Assembly (NCBI GenBank): GCA_016715885.1
Contig: JADJXL010000005.1
Coordinates: 145,626 to 209,625 of the forward strand
Length of the DNA stretch: 64,000 bases
Direction: 5' to 3'
From: Polyangiaceae bacterium
Lineage (GTDB): Bacteria > Myxococcota_A > Polyangia > Polyangiales > Polyangiaceae
Part shown: positions 9,231 through 18,121 of the stretch, piece after piece
Layout of the letters: the number at the start of each line of letters is the position of its first letter
How positions within the stretch are numbered: the stretch's first letter is position 1
Translations under genes and position numbers: made by a program
Notes under the pieces: generated by a model
Seen by the model: only the letters and a program-made list of their open reading frames with translations
Database searches by the model: none
Told to the model about the DNA's origin: nothing

Positions 9231-9446
9231 ATGCGCAAGAGTCCTCCATCCTACGATCGCCTGCCCGATGTACGCGATGGCCTCACGCGCGTGGAACGCG
9301 TCATCCTTTACGTTCTTCGGCAAACCGAGGAAGAGCTGGGAGGGCGCAATGTTCCCACTGCGATGCTCTACGGTCGTGTCGTCGAACACGTGAACATCAG
9401 CGTGGACGAGTTTCAACGGACGCTGGTGCGCCTGATTGGTCGCTAG
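9231..9446 (+). CDS. Small hypothetical protein
   Basis: A 71-residue product beginning MRKSPPSYDRLPDVRDGLTR. The helical pattern (TRVERVILYVLRQTEEELGG, then a second helix pair) resembles a compact winged-helix or helical bundle but no family is recognised. AAGAGAT precedes the ATG by about nine bases. Codon use matches neighbouring genes. It is divergent from the kinase-like gene, and a strong hairpin follows at 9483. Confidence 0.65.
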   Translation: MRKSPPSYDRLPDVRDGLTRVERVILYVLRQTEEELGGRNVPTAMLYGRVVEHVNISVDEFQRTLVRLIGR

Positions 9447-9482
9447 CCCGTGCAGGGTTGAATAAGGCCAAATCGGGGGGTA

Positions 9483-9550
9483 TGGGGGGGCCGAGCCTCG
9501 CCGTGCTTTTGCGCAGCAAAAGCACCGGGAGGCGAGCCTCGGCCCCCCCA
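9483..9550. terminator. Long near-perfect hairpin between convergent genes, probable bidirectional terminator
   Basis: The arms TGGGGGGG-CCGAGCCTCG at the left and CGAGCCTCGG-CCCCCCCA at the right pair with one mismatch. The inner stem is GTGCTTTTGC/GCAAAAGCAC around a GCA loop (9513-9515). The structure lies between the converging 3' ends at 9446 and 9619. There is no U tract, so a classical intrinsic terminator is not proven, but the location argues for a transcription stop or mRNA-end stabiliser serving both strands. Confidence 0.65.
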
Positions 9551-9618
9551 TCGTGAACAAAACCCTCGCGAGCGCGTGTCCCACACGCGCGAAGCGAGCG
9601 TCCAGATCTGGCCCGGTT

Positions 9619-9918
9619 TCAAGCTTTCGGGAGTGAAATCTTCGGTTCTTTGGGGTGGCGTCGATAGAGCAGCAGCGTTCGACCGAGCACTTGGCCCAAT
9701 TCCGCGCGAACGAGCGGCGGTAGACGTTCGGCCACGTCGTGACGATCTTCGGGACACTCCGTTCCGATGCGTACTTTGACGAGCTCGTGTTGTTCGAGGG
9801 CTGCATCGACGGCAGCGATGATTCCGTCGGTCAGGCCGAGTTTGCCAAGTTGAACGAGCGGATCGAGGTGATGTCCGAGCGCTCGCAAGTGTCGTCGTTG
9901 TTTTCCGGTCAGGTTCAT
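9619..9918 (-). CDS. yhbY: YhbY-type CRM-domain RNA-binding protein
   Basis: A 99-residue protein starting MNLTGKQRRHLRALGHHL and continuing PLVQLGK.GLTDG with a later LVKVRIG segment, the typical layout of the CRS1/YhbY (CRM) domain, whose GKxG-like loop binds RNA. Bacterial members associate with pre-50S ribosomal subunits. ATG 9918 is chosen because the domain begins there; a longer frame upstream has no homology-like sequence. The tail after residue 80 is basic. Confidence 0.88.
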   Translation of the reverse strand: MNLTGKQRRHLRALGHHLDPLVQLGKLGLTDGIIAAVDAALEQHELVKVRIGTECPEDRHDVAERLPPLVRAELGQVLGRTLLLYRRHPKEPKISLPKA

Positions 9919-10296
9919 GTGCACCCGCGCGCGATCGCGATGGTTGAAAGGGTTTGGCCAGCGCCGTCTAATCGTCTGCACGAAGCACGTCAAGTCGCTC
10001 GATGCCGTGACGACGGTGCGCATGCGTCACGCGCGCGCACATACGAGTGCAATCCATGCACGTCCGCACGGTGTCGATTGGCGTGATGAGGCAAAAGCAA
10101 GAATGACGCCGCTCGCTATGCGCGTTGACGCCGGTGTGTTTGCGTTTGGCACGGTAATAAAACCGTCGCGCAAGAGTTTGTCCGCGCATTGTGCCGCAGA
10201 GGCGCAGACGATCGATGCACCGTCTTCCCCGTTGCAGCTTTGCCCATTCGCACCACATGTTCGTTGCAAGAGCGTGCATGCACGAGGAGGTCGTTT
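9919..10296. promoter_or_regulatory. Divergent intergenic region with palindrome next to a ribosome site
   Basis: No gene is supported in these 378 bp; they must contain the start signals for yhbY (left) and the host-attachment-family gene (right). The only definable signal is the perfect 12-nt palindrome CGTGCATGCACG at 10273-10284, which abuts the GAGGAGG ribosome site (10284-10290) of the rightward gene. It could be an operator or could hide the ribosome site in a hairpin. Neither is shown. Confidence 0.4.
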
Positions 10297-10761
10297 GTGG
10301 ACAAACCTCGAAAAACGTTTGTCTTGGTCGCTGATGCCAGCCGAGCGAGGCTTTACGAAAAACCCGACAGCACGAGCAAGCTCGTGCTTCTCGAGGAGTT
10401 CGAACATCCCGAAGCGCGAGCGAAGAACCTCGACCTCATGGCGGACAAACCTGGTCGGAGGTCAGCGCCGGCGGGGACGGGCCCCGGGCGTTCGGCGCAA
10501 GAATATCGAACCGAGCCGAAGGAGGTCGAGGCCGAAAAGTTTGCCCGCGAGCTTGCCCAGCGCATCGCCGATCACTTCGATGCCCACGTATTCGATGACC
10601 TCGTGATCGCCGCTCCGCCCAAGTTTTTGGGCCTTTTGCGCGCGACACTCGGTACGCACCACGACCACGTCTATGATCGCGTCGTGGCGTGGCACGAGAA
10701 AGACTACACGACCGTGACCGACGTCAAGGAGCTATCCGAACGGCTCAGCCTGGCCGCGTAG
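10297..10761 (+). CDS. Host-attachment family protein
   Basis: A 154-residue protein: KTFVLVADASRARLY at the N-terminus, a central variable stretch, then FARELAQRIADHFD and LVIAAPPKFLGLLRATL, the pattern of the bacterial host attachment protein family (eRF1-like fold; named from Agrobacterium, role in most bacteria unclear). The GTG at 10297 is chosen because GAGGAGG lies six bases upstream; sequence before it does not resemble the family. Probably cytoplasmic. Confidence 0.85.
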   Translation: MDKPRKTFVLVADASRARLYEKPDSTSKLVLLEEFEHPEARAKNLDLMADKPGRRSAPAGTGPGRSAQEYRTEPKEVEAEKFARELAQRIADHFDAHVFDDLVIAAPPKFLGLLRATLGTHHDHVYDRVVAWHEKDYTTVTDVKELSERLSLAA

Positions 10762-10815
10762 CACAATTCGAACGCGAATAGATACGACGGAACCACTGGC
10801 GCGACCCCATGTAGA

Positions 10816-10829
10816 AGCGCTATAGCGCT
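10816..10829. promoter_or_regulatory. 14-nt perfect palindrome upstream of MATE pump
   Basis: AGCGCTATAGCGCT ends seven bases before the MATE start codon, in the position where a ribosome site would be expected and where none is obvious. A repressor operator for efflux control is possible. The evidence is symmetry and position only. Confidence 0.35.
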
Positions 10830-10836
10830 CGGCTTC

Positions 10837-12247
10837 ATGGGTACGTCGGAGTCGACATTATCGTTCAACGGGGATACCGAAAAGGTAGCCTCGACGTTCG
10901 GCGAAGAGCTGCGTGCGCTCGTGCGTCTTGGTTTGCCCATCGTGCTCAGCAATGCCGGCGCTCAAGTGCTCGGCTTTGTCGACACGGCCATGGTGGGGCG
11001 TCTCGATGCCGTGGCGCTCGCGGCCGTCGGTATCGGGAATGCCGTCTATTTCACCATTTCAATCGTGGCGATGGGTCTCGTGCTGGGCATGGACCCGCTC
11101 GTGTCGCAAGCCATCGGAGCGGGTGATCGCGCGGGCGCTCGAGCTGTTCTGTGGCAAGCCGTGCGTATCTCACTCATTGGATCCATTCCGGCCATCATTC
11201 TCGCGTTTTTTGCAAGTGCATTCGTTGGCAAAATCGGCATCGATGCCGAGACGTCGAAGTCTGTCTTTCATTATGTATCCGGCCGACTTTTCAATGTGGT
11301 TCCGTTTCTCATTGCCACCGCGGGAAGGACGTATCTTCAGGCGATTGGGCAGCCTGGGCCGGCGGTATGGGCCTACGTGTGGACCAACGTGGCCAACGTC
11401 GTTGGTAACTATTTGTTGATTTATGGCGATCCGGGGCTCGTGAAGCTCGGTTTGCCCGCCATTGGGATTCCGACGCTCGGGGGTATTTGGCGCGGGTCTT
11501 TCGTCGACGTTGTCTTCATTCGTGACCGTCGCAATCATTTTTCGCGCCATCGCCAAACACGGCGGCAGCCCTCGACCCGGGGACTTTCGCAAAGACAAGG
11601 TCATCACCGGGCGCATTTATCAAATTGGTTGGCCCATTTCGATGCATCTATTGGCGGAGGTCGGCGCATTCGGGCTGGCGGGTATTTTTGCCGGATGGCT
11701 TGGTCCGAAGGCCGTCGCGGGGCATCAGGTGGCGCTCGGCTTGGCCAGCATGTCCTTCGTATTCGCGCTTGGTGTATCGAGCGCTACGGCGGTGCGCGTT
11801 GGATATGCCGTGGGTCGAAATGATTCGGTTGGCGCGCGTCGAGCGGGTTATGTAGGGTGGTTTGCCGGTACGCTGATGATGAGCGTGTCCATTTTGCTTT
11901 TCGCGTTCGCGCCTGGGCTGTGCGCGCGCATCTTGTCCGACAAACCGGACATCATCGAAGCGGCCATTCCGCTTTTGCGTATCGCGGCCATTTTTCAGCT
12001 CGCCGATGCGACGCAGGTCATCATGGCTGGCGCGCTCCGCGGCACGGGCGATACGCGCACGACGCAAATCGTCAACATGATTGGGTATTACATCGTGGGC
12101 TTGCCGCTCGCGCTGGTCCTCTGCTTCGTCTTCAAGATGGGAGCGCCCGGCATTTGGTGGGGACTCACCGCGGCGCTCTTCGGAGTCGCCATCACGCTCG
12201 TCGTCAAGTTCGTTCGATTGAGCCGCCAGGAAATTCAGCGGATCTGA
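10837..12247 (+). CDS. MATE-family multidrug/sodium antiporter (one frameshift)
   Basis: The combined product is about 469 residues with twelve predicted hydrophobic segments. The N-half has the MATE start LVRLGLPIVLSNAGAQVLGF and the VDTAMVGRL motif. The C-half (frame opening at 11462) has GHQVALGLASMSF and a matching second bundle ending FVRLSRQEIQRI. The halves lie in different frames and join exactly if one G is removed from the GGGGG run at about 11478-11482, restoring LGVFGAGL. Family members export cationic drugs in exchange for Na+ or H+. A sequencing indel is more likely than loss of function because both halves are well conserved. Confidence 0.88.
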
Positions 12248-12292
12248 TTTGTTACGTGGTACGCTCGTCGGGTCTTCCGAGCTCGTGAAGCC

Positions 12293-13318
12293 ATGACGAA
12301 CCTTGCACGTCTCGTCTGTTCGGCAATCGTTCTGCTCGCCGCATGCACTGCGCGCGAGTCTTCCGTTCGGACAAACCCCGATCACCCCTCCACATTTGCA
12401 AGCGCTGCAGCATCCTCACCGCTTCCAGCGGCATCCGCGAGCAGCGCGGCGCCGGTGGTTTTGGCAGAGCCTCCTTCGGATGAACCGCTGATACGCGAAT
12501 ATCAAGATTTGGCGCGCAAACCCGCGACGAAGTCGGAGCTCGAAGCGTTTGTTGCGGCGCATCCGAAGCTGCTTTCGGCGAGCGCGCGTCCTTATGGTCC
12601 GAGCGTCATGTGGGTGCTCGAATTCGAATACGAAGAAGCGGCGATCGTGCTTTACGATGCTGGTGCGACGACGCCTTCGAATGCGCTGGCCTTGGCCGCT
12701 CGCGGGGGACTCGATGCATTCGTAGGCGCGATGCTGGCCAAAGGAGCAGACCTGAATGGTGCTGACGATTGGGGGTATACGCCACTGCATATGGCCGCGA
12801 AGTATGGGCATGCGAGCACCATGCGAAAATTGATCGCGGCAAAGGCAAATCCGAATGCGCGAGCGAGCAATGATGGGTTTACGCCGCTTCATTTGGCCGT
12901 CATCGACCGGCACGAAGAAGCCATCGCCGTGCTCATTGCGGCAAAAGCGGACCTCGAGGTGCGTGACGATCATGGGCGAACGCCGCTACATTGGGGGCCC
13001 TTTGCGTATACACCTCAACCCAAGCACATTTATCGACGCATGGGCGAACCTCACGACACCGTATTCGTCGATCCGGGGCCGGCCAAGGGCATTCGGTTGC
13101 TGCTCGATGCGGGCGCGAAAATCGATGCGGTGGACGACGAAGGTGACACGCCGCTTCACGAAGCTGCGCGGCTTGGGTCGGTGCGCGCCGCCGAGCTGCT
13201 CGTGGCACGCGGTGCGAAGGCGAACGTGAAGAACAAAGCGGGCGAGACGCCGGTTTCGATCGCTAAAGAGAGCGAACATCGCCGGGGTGTCCTGGACCTC
13301 CTCACGCGGCAGCGCTGA
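12293..13318 (+). CDS. Ankyrin-repeat lipoprotein
   Basis: A lipoprotein signal ends in LLAAC (Cys18). A Ser/Ala/Pro-rich linker follows to about residue 60, then about five ankyrin repeats recognisable by GYTPLHMAAKYGH, GFTPLHLAVIDRHEE, GRTPLHW and GDTPLHEAARLGS. Between repeats three and four is an insert of about 35 residues. Ankyrin arrays bind protein partners, so it is likely a periplasmic or outer-membrane scaffold. 45 bp separate it from the MATE gene and 48 bp from serA; co-transcription is possible but function does not suggest it. Confidence 0.88.
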   Translation: MTNLARLVCSAIVLLAACTARESSVRTNPDHPSTFASAAASSPLPAASASSAAPVVLAEPPSDEPLIREYQDLARKPATKSELEAFVAAHPKLLSASARPYGPSVMWVLEFEYEEAAIVLYDAGATTPSNALALAARGGLDAFVGAMLAKGADLNGADDWGYTPLHMAAKYGHASTMRKLIAAKANPNARASNDGFTPLHLAVIDRHEEAIAVLIAAKADLEVRDDHGRTPLHWGPFAYTPQPKHIYRRMGEPHDTVFVDPGPAKGIRLLLDAGAKIDAVDDEGDTPLHEAARLGSVRAAELLVARGAKANVKNKAGETPVSIAKESEHRRGVLDLLTRQR

Positions 13319-13366
13319 ACGAATTCGTATCGACAAACGGCTCGACTTGCGCAAACATGTGCGCCC

Positions 13367-14578
13367 ATGCGCGTCCTCATTGCCGATGCTTTTCCGGAAC
13401 GTTACCTGGATGACCTTCGATCCCTTGGCATCGAGGTCGCCTATGATCCCGGTGCGACCACCGAATCGTTGCCTGACAAGGCGAAGGATGTACACATTCT
13501 CGTCGTTCGCAGCACCAAGGTGGATCGAAAGACGATTTCGGCTGCCAAAGACCTCGGCCTGATACTCCGAGCGGGGGCAGGATACGACACCATCGACGTT
13601 GCTGCGGCCAGCGAGCGCGGCATCTACGTGGCGAATTGTCCCGGGAAAAATGCGGTGGCCGTGGCCGAGCTAGCGTTTGGGCTGATGCTTGCAATCGACC
13701 GACGGATACCCGATGGAACTGCGGATTTGCGCCGAGGTGCGTGGAACAAAAAAGAATACTCCAAGGCCGATGGTTTGAAGGGTCGAACGCTTGGTGTCGT
13801 GGGTCTCGGATCGATTGGTCTTTCCGTGGTTTCGCGGGCCCAAGCTTTCGAGATGAACGTCATTGCGTATTCGCGATCGCTCACCGAAGCTCGCGCGGAA
13901 GAGCTTGGCGTCGGCTTTTGCAAGACGCTCGTCGAGCTTGCGGAGAAGTCCGATATCGTGTCCGTCCATTTGGCGCAAACGAAGGAAACGAAGGGGCTCT
14001 TCAATGCGGAGTTTTTCGCGCACATGAAGCCTCGAGCGATGTTCATCAATACGAGCCGCGGGGGGCTTCACGACGAAGCGGCTTTGATTGCGGCGATGAA
14101 GGAGAGGGGCATTCGAGCGGGTCTCGATGTTTTTGCCAACGAACCCGCGGGCGGTACGGCGCAGGGTTTGAAGGACGAAATCTATTCGCTGCCGGGGCTC
14201 GTCGGGACGCACCATATTGGAGCGAGCACGGAGCAGGCGCAAGATGCGATTGCTGCCGAAGCCATTCGCATTTGTCGCGAATACGTGGCGACGGGTCGTC
14301 CTCCGAACGTGGTCAACATCGAAGCGCACGCGCCTGCCATGTGCGAGCTTGTCGTGCGTCATTACGACAAGGTTGGAGTGCTTGCGCAAGTGCTCGGTAT
14401 CATTCGCAAATACGGCATCAACGTGGCCGACATGACGAATACGATTTTCCAAGGTTCCAAGGCGGCCGTGGCGGCGATTCGTATTGCTGACCAGCCTTCG
14501 GCCGAGCTTTTGGCGGAGATCGCGGCGCTCGAGGATATGGTGATTCAGGTCGAGGCGAAGAAATTGCAGGCTACATGA
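13367..14578 (+). CDS. serA: D-3-phosphoglycerate dehydrogenase
   Basis: Catalyses the NAD-dependent oxidation of 3-phosphoglycerate, the first step of serine synthesis. The 403-residue protein has the N-terminal substrate domain (RVLIADAFPE), the NAD-binding Rossmann motif VGLGSIG (about residues 145-151), the catalytic Arg in NTSRGG, the Glu in DVFANEPAGG and the His in GTHHIGAST. A C-terminal ACT domain (about 325-400, HYDKVGVLAQVLGIIRKYGI) suggests feedback control by serine. Length agrees with the ACT-containing, short (SerA type 2-like) form. A few phosphonate/hydroxy-acid dehydrogenases look similar, but the ACT domain favours SerA. Confidence 0.92.
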   Translation: MRVLIADAFPERYLDDLRSLGIEVAYDPGATTESLPDKAKDVHILVVRSTKVDRKTISAAKDLGLILRAGAGYDTIDVAAASERGIYVANCPGKNAVAVAELAFGLMLAIDRRIPDGTADLRRGAWNKKEYSKADGLKGRTLGVVGLGSIGLSVVSRAQAFEMNVIAYSRSLTEARAEELGVGFCKTLVELAEKSDIVSVHLAQTKETKGLFNAEFFAHMKPRAMFINTSRGGLHDEAALIAAMKERGIRAGLDVFANEPAGGTAQGLKDEIYSLPGLVGTHHIGASTEQAQDAIAAEAIRICREYVATGRPPNVVNIEAHAPAMCELVVRHYDKVGVLAQVLGIIRKYGINVADMTNTIFQGSKAAVAAIRIADQPSAELLAEIAALEDMVIQVEAKKLQAT

Positions 14579-14652
14579 CATTCTAAATCATTGAGGGGCC
14601 AGTTTTCGACGCTGGCAGATGCACCTCGACGCTCGACGTCCGAGATGAAACG

Positions 14653-15405
14653 GTGTTATCTTTTGCCCTACTCGTGAAACCGCCCGTCCTTGTTGCACTT
14701 GCAACCGCTGTCCTGCTCTTGGGCTCGGTTTCCGTTCGATTGCTCCGTCTTGCGGCTCGTACGCGCCGAGTTCCGGAGCTGCTTCTGGGGCTCTCGGTGG
14801 CGTTTCCTCTCGTTGGATTTTCGTGCGCAGTGACGAGTGCCGTTGTCGGCGGAGGAATTCCGGCGAAGTGGATGACCGAGGCGGCCGGGGCATTTTGCGA
14901 CTTGGGATTCATCGCGACGATTGGATTCGTATGGCGGGTTTTTCGGCGGGATGAAATCTGGGCCAAAGCGTTGTCGGTCATCATTACGCTCGCATTCGTG
15001 GCGATGCCATTCGTCAATCATATTGTTCCCTGGGACAATGGCGTTCCGTCGGCGCTCGTGGCGCGAGGTGTGCTGCGTACGATTTGTTATGCGTGGGCGG
15101 CCATTGAATCGCTTCATTATGCTCGATTGATGCGTCGGCGCGTGCGCTTTGGGCTTGCCGAGCCGCTCGTTGCAGATCGCTTCAGTCTGTGGGGACTTGC
15201 GCACGTGTGTCTCGCGCTCATGCTGCTGCTCGTCATGGCGGGCGTGAGATTGCATTTGAGCGGTGCCGATTTCGCGCGTCAATGTACTCTTGCGGGTTTC
15301 TTTTTCGGCGTCGTTGCCGGCATACCGCTCACGCTCAGCTTTTTCCCACCCAAAACGTATGTGTATTACATCGAGCGGCGACTGCGCGCCGAGGAGGCGG
15401 TGTGA
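14653..15405 (+). CDS. Hypothetical multi-pass membrane protein
   Basis: A 250-residue protein with about seven hydrophobic segments (for example VLVALATAVLLLGSVSV, LALMLLLVMAGVRL and FFFGVVAGIPLTLSFF) and an Arg-rich cytoplasmic loop. No family is recognised. The start is GTG 14653 or GTG 14674. Its stop overlaps the next gene (15402) by four bases with a shared GAGGAGG ribosome site, so the two are coupled. Confidence 0.75.
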   Translation: MLSFALLVKPPVLVALATAVLLLGSVSVRLLRLAARTRRVPELLLGLSVAFPLVGFSCAVTSAVVGGGIPAKWMTEAAGAFCDLGFIATIGFVWRVFRRDEIWAKALSVIITLAFVAMPFVNHIVPWDNGVPSALVARGVLRTICYAWAAIESLHYARLMRRRVRFGLAEPLVADRFSLWGLAHVCLALMLLLVMAGVRLHLSGADFARQCTLAGFFFGVVAGIPLTLSFFPPKTYVYYIERRLRAEEAV

Positions 15406-15878
15406 GCGACGAGTCGCCTGTATTCGAGCGAGCGGCGGACGAGCTCGAGCAGCTCTCGCGTATGACTCGCCTCGAGGCGCGGGGTACGTTGCGTCTTGCG
15501 CTCAAAGGTGCCGGGCTCCTTCCAAAAACGGTGAATGTCAAAGCGATGCTCGTGGTGTTGGAACGCATTCTGCCGAGTCTTTTGATAAGGCGAGGAGTCC
15601 AGCAAGGTCCAGAAATCTGTAAATCGATTGCGAGTGTCGTTCGAGCTTTGACGTCGGAGACGAGTTTCGACGTCGATACGCCCGAAAAAGTATTTGCACG
15701 GATTGGGCGGAGCTCGAGGTCATCGGCGACCGACACGAAACCGCCCTCCTCGCGGCCGCCTCCGCCCTCCTCCAAAGGTTCGGCGAACATGCCGCCCATG
15801 CCACCGAGCGGGAAAACTCCGTCCGGTTCTGGGTGGTCGTTGTTCAAATCCCACAACCCGAAGCCGTCGAGCGAATGA
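15402..15878 (+). CDS. Hypothetical protein coupled to membrane protein
   Basis: The GTG at 15402 overlaps the upstream stop (GTGA) and is preceded by GAGGAGG at 15391-15397. The 158-residue product has a helical N-terminal domain (about residues 1-105, with VFERAADELEQLSRMTRLEA and LLIRRGVQQGPEICKSI) and a Pro/Ser-rich tail that is probably disordered. No family is recognised. Coupling suggests it works with the seven-helix protein, perhaps as its cytoplasmic partner. Confidence 0.75.
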   Translation: MSDESPVFERAADELEQLSRMTRLEARGTLRLALKGAGLLPKTVNVKAMLVVLERILPSLLIRRGVQQGPEICKSIASVVRALTSETSFDVDTPEKVFARIGRSSRSSATDTKPPSSRPPPPSSKGSANMPPMPPSGKTPSGSGWSLFKSHNPKPSSE

Positions 15879-15950
15879 ATGCTCGATAGAAGACGTTGGG
15901 ATCTTCAGGTCCGACTGCGTTCCCTGCTGCATCATCCGATTCGAATAGGA

Positions 15951-17957
15951 ATGAAAATGACGAAGAAAAACGCTTGGATTGCTTTGTGTCTCGGTTTCTC
16001 CGTGCTACCCGTAATCTCGTGCAGTGACGGCGCGCCGACGACGAGCACGGGCACGAGCGGCACGGGTCAAGGTGGCGCTGGTGGAATGGGCGAGGGCGGC
16101 GGCGGTTCGGGTGGAATGGGGCAGGGCGGCGCTGCTGGAATGGGACAGGGCGGCGCTGCTGGAATGGGACAGGGCGGCGCTGGTGGAATGGGACAGGGCG
16201 GCGCTGCTGGAATGGGACAAGGCGGCGCTGGTGGAATGGGACAAGGCGGCGCTGGTGGAATGGGACAAGGCGGCGCTGGTGGAATGGGACAGGGCGGCGC
16301 TGGTGGAATGGGGCAGGGCGGGGCGGGCGGCGGCATGGCCGGCATTTGTGGCAATGGGTTGCTCGAAGCGGGCGAAGCGTGCGACGACGGCAATTTGGAA
16401 ATCGGCGACGGTTGCAATGAAGCCTGCATGATCGATAGCGTTTGCGGCAATGGGAAAAAGGAATCCGGCGAAGCGTGCGACGACGGCGGCGTCATGCCCG
16501 GCGATGGCTGCAGTGCAGTGTGCACGCTCGAAATGGGGACCGCGTGCGGCGATGCCATTGATCTGACGAATCCGATGGTCGCGACCAGAGACGGCGAGGT
16601 CACGACGTACGACGGGACGACGAGCGGTTCGTCGCTCGTCAATTTCAGCAATCCCAGTTGTTCGGCAGGGACCACGGGCATTGCCACGAAGCTGCATCAT
16701 TACCGCACGAGTCCCACGTTATCGCGATTGATCGCGAAAACCATGCCCAAGGGTGGGCCTCTTGCCGATCCCGTGCTGTGGATGTTCGCCGATTGCCTGA
16801 ATACGACGATGGAAACGGCGTGCGACGACGATTCCGGTTCCGGCAAGCATCCGCGGTTGCGATCGCCGGTGTTGCCTCCGTCCACCGACGTGACGTTTGT
16901 CCTGGCAGGCCACGGGATGAACGACGTAGGTCCGTATCAGTTTGTCCTTACGGAACAACCTCTCGTGCCGCTCGTCGGTTCGGGCGCGTGCGCAATGCCT
17001 CATGCGGTCACGAAAGGGCATTACCTCGTTACGACGGGCGGCGCGGGCGCGCAGCAAGGAACGTGTACGGGTGCGGGAGCGCCCGAGGCGGTGCTGTCGC
17101 TGTCGCTCACTCAGGTGTCCGACGTGCACTTGACCGTGACGCCCGAATCGTCTGCGGTTGACGTGGGCGTATATGTTCGAGCGTTTCCGTGCGCGGGTGG
17201 CAATGAAATGGGCTGCGCGGAAGCGACTGCGTCCGGACAAACGGAGACGCTATCGCTGCGTGATCTGCCTGCGGGGGATTATGCAATCATCGTCGATGGA
17301 TTCACCGCTCAGGATGCGGGGCTTTGCCAAGTGGACATCGACGTGAAGCCGGTGCTTTCGGCTGGAATGCCGTGCGATCCGACGAGGCGCGAAAACCGCT
17401 GCGATGCGAGCAGTTCGTGCGTGGGTTTGCCAGGAGCGACCACGTGCAAGATGCATACGGTGCTCTTCGAAGAGACATTCGATATGGATCTCGGTGCGAT
17501 GACGGTCATCGACGCATTTTCGGATGGCAATGGCTGGGGTTATTGCGATCCGGTTCTCGGATGCACGCAGGACAACACGACCGAGAGTTTGTCCGGGGGT
17601 GGGTTTGCTCTGGTCAAGGACAAAGCAAATGCGCCGCTCGACGGGGAGATTTTGCGGACGCCCGTGGTGAGTACGGCCGGGGTTGGCACGGTACTGCTCG
17701 CTTTCCATCATGACTTCGACCATTGGGATGCTGCGACGGACGCGGGTCGCGTCGAGGTATCCACGGACGGTGTCAACTGGTCGCTCGCGTCGTTGTTCAA
17801 CTACGATGCAACGGGTTCCGTTTTGGTGAACGTGTCGCCCTTTGTGGCCAATGCTTCGATGCAAGCGCGATTCGTTTACGATGACCAAACGGCGGGAGGC
17901 GATTCGTTTGCCGAAGAATGGCGCATCGACGACGTGCGGATTGTAGGAATTCCATAA
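15951..17957 (+). CDS. Large Cys-rich lipoprotein with Gly-rich linker and myxobacterial disulfide repeats
   Basis: A lipoprotein signal (KKNAWIALCLGFSVLPVISC) is followed by a GMGQGGA-type Gly-rich linker, then two myxobacterial Cys-rich repeats (CGNGLLEAGEACDDGN and CGNGKKESGEACDDGG). The rest has two pre-peptidase C-like beta domains and a C-terminal jelly-roll-like region (FEETFDMDLGAMTVIDAF to the end) typical of cell-surface proteins. ATG 15951 or 15957; AGGA sits six bases before the latter. Mature size about 650 residues. Substrate unknown; surface adhesion or matrix role is inferred. Confidence 0.85.
   Translation: MKMTKKNAWIALCLGFSVLPVISCSDGAPTTSTGTSGTGQGGAGGMGEGGGGSGGMGQGGAAGMGQGGAAGMGQGGAGGMGQGGAAGMGQGGAGGMGQGGAGGMGQGGAGGMGQGGAGGMGQGGAGGGMAGICGNGLLEAGEACDDGNLEIGDGCNEACMIDSVCGNGKKESGEACDDGGVMPGDGCSAVCTLEMGTACGDAIDLTNPMVATRDGEVTTYDGTTSGSSLVNFSNPSCSAGTTGIATKLHHYRTSPTLSRLIAKTMPKGGPLADPVLWMFADCLNTTMETACDDDSGSGKHPRLRSPVLPPSTDVTFVLAGHGMNDVGPYQFVLTEQPLVPLVGSGACAMPHAVTKGHYLVTTGGAGAQQGTCTGAGAPEAVLSLSLTQVSDVHLTVTPESSAVDVGVYVRAFPCAGGNEMGCAEATASGQTETLSLRDLPAGDYAIIVDGFTAQDAGLCQVDIDVKPVLSAGMPCDPTRRENRCDASSSCVGLPGATTCKMHTVLFEETFDMDLGAMTVIDAFSDGNGWGYCDPVLGCTQDNTTESLSGGGFALVKDKANAPLDGEILRTPVVSTAGVGTVLLAFHHDFDHWDAATDAGRVEVSTDGVNWSLASLFNYDATGSVLVNVSPFVANASMQARFVYDDQTAGGDSFAEEWRIDDVRIVGIP
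16079..16338 (+). repeat. 24-bp in-frame tandem repeat (GMGQGGA-type)
   Basis: About ten copies of a 24-bp unit built on GGAATGGGACAGGGCGGC encode the Gly-rich linker of the lipoprotein at 15951. Copies differ mainly at wobble positions and at the final Ala/Gly codon. Such arrays change length by slippage and connect a lipid anchor to a surface domain. Confidence 0.8.
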
Positions 17958-17980
17958 GCAATATCGAATTCTGTCACCCG

Positions 17981-18094
17981 CCCCGAGAGAAGTGTGATTT
18001 CTCGGCGCCCGCGGTGCCCCCCGAACTCGCCTGCTTCGCAGGCTCGAACAGCGGGACCCCCCGCGAACGCCGAGAAATCACACGTCTCCCGGAG
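17981..18094. repeat. Palindromic repeat element, copy 1 (between convergent genes)
   Basis: Outer arms GTGATTTCTCGGCG and CGCCGAGAAATCAC are perfect complements, extended outwards by imperfect pairing. The centre is GCCTGCTTCGCAGGC, a hairpin with a TTCG-like loop, flanked by GAACTC and CTCGAAC. The same organisation and much of the sequence recur at 52016-52126. It lies between the converging ends at 17957 and 18122. Probable roles are bidirectional termination or a REP-like dispersed repeat. Confidence 0.75.
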
Positions 18095-18121
18095 CTATGT
18101 CATCGCAGCTCGGGGAATAAT

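Noticed and set aside
9968..10279. Leftward small gene before yhbY
   Set aside because: No similarity or ribosome site; the interval is better explained as a divergent regulatory region.
16079..16338. CRISPR or other regulatory repeat
   Set aside because: 24-bp units are coding Gly-rich repeats without spacers.
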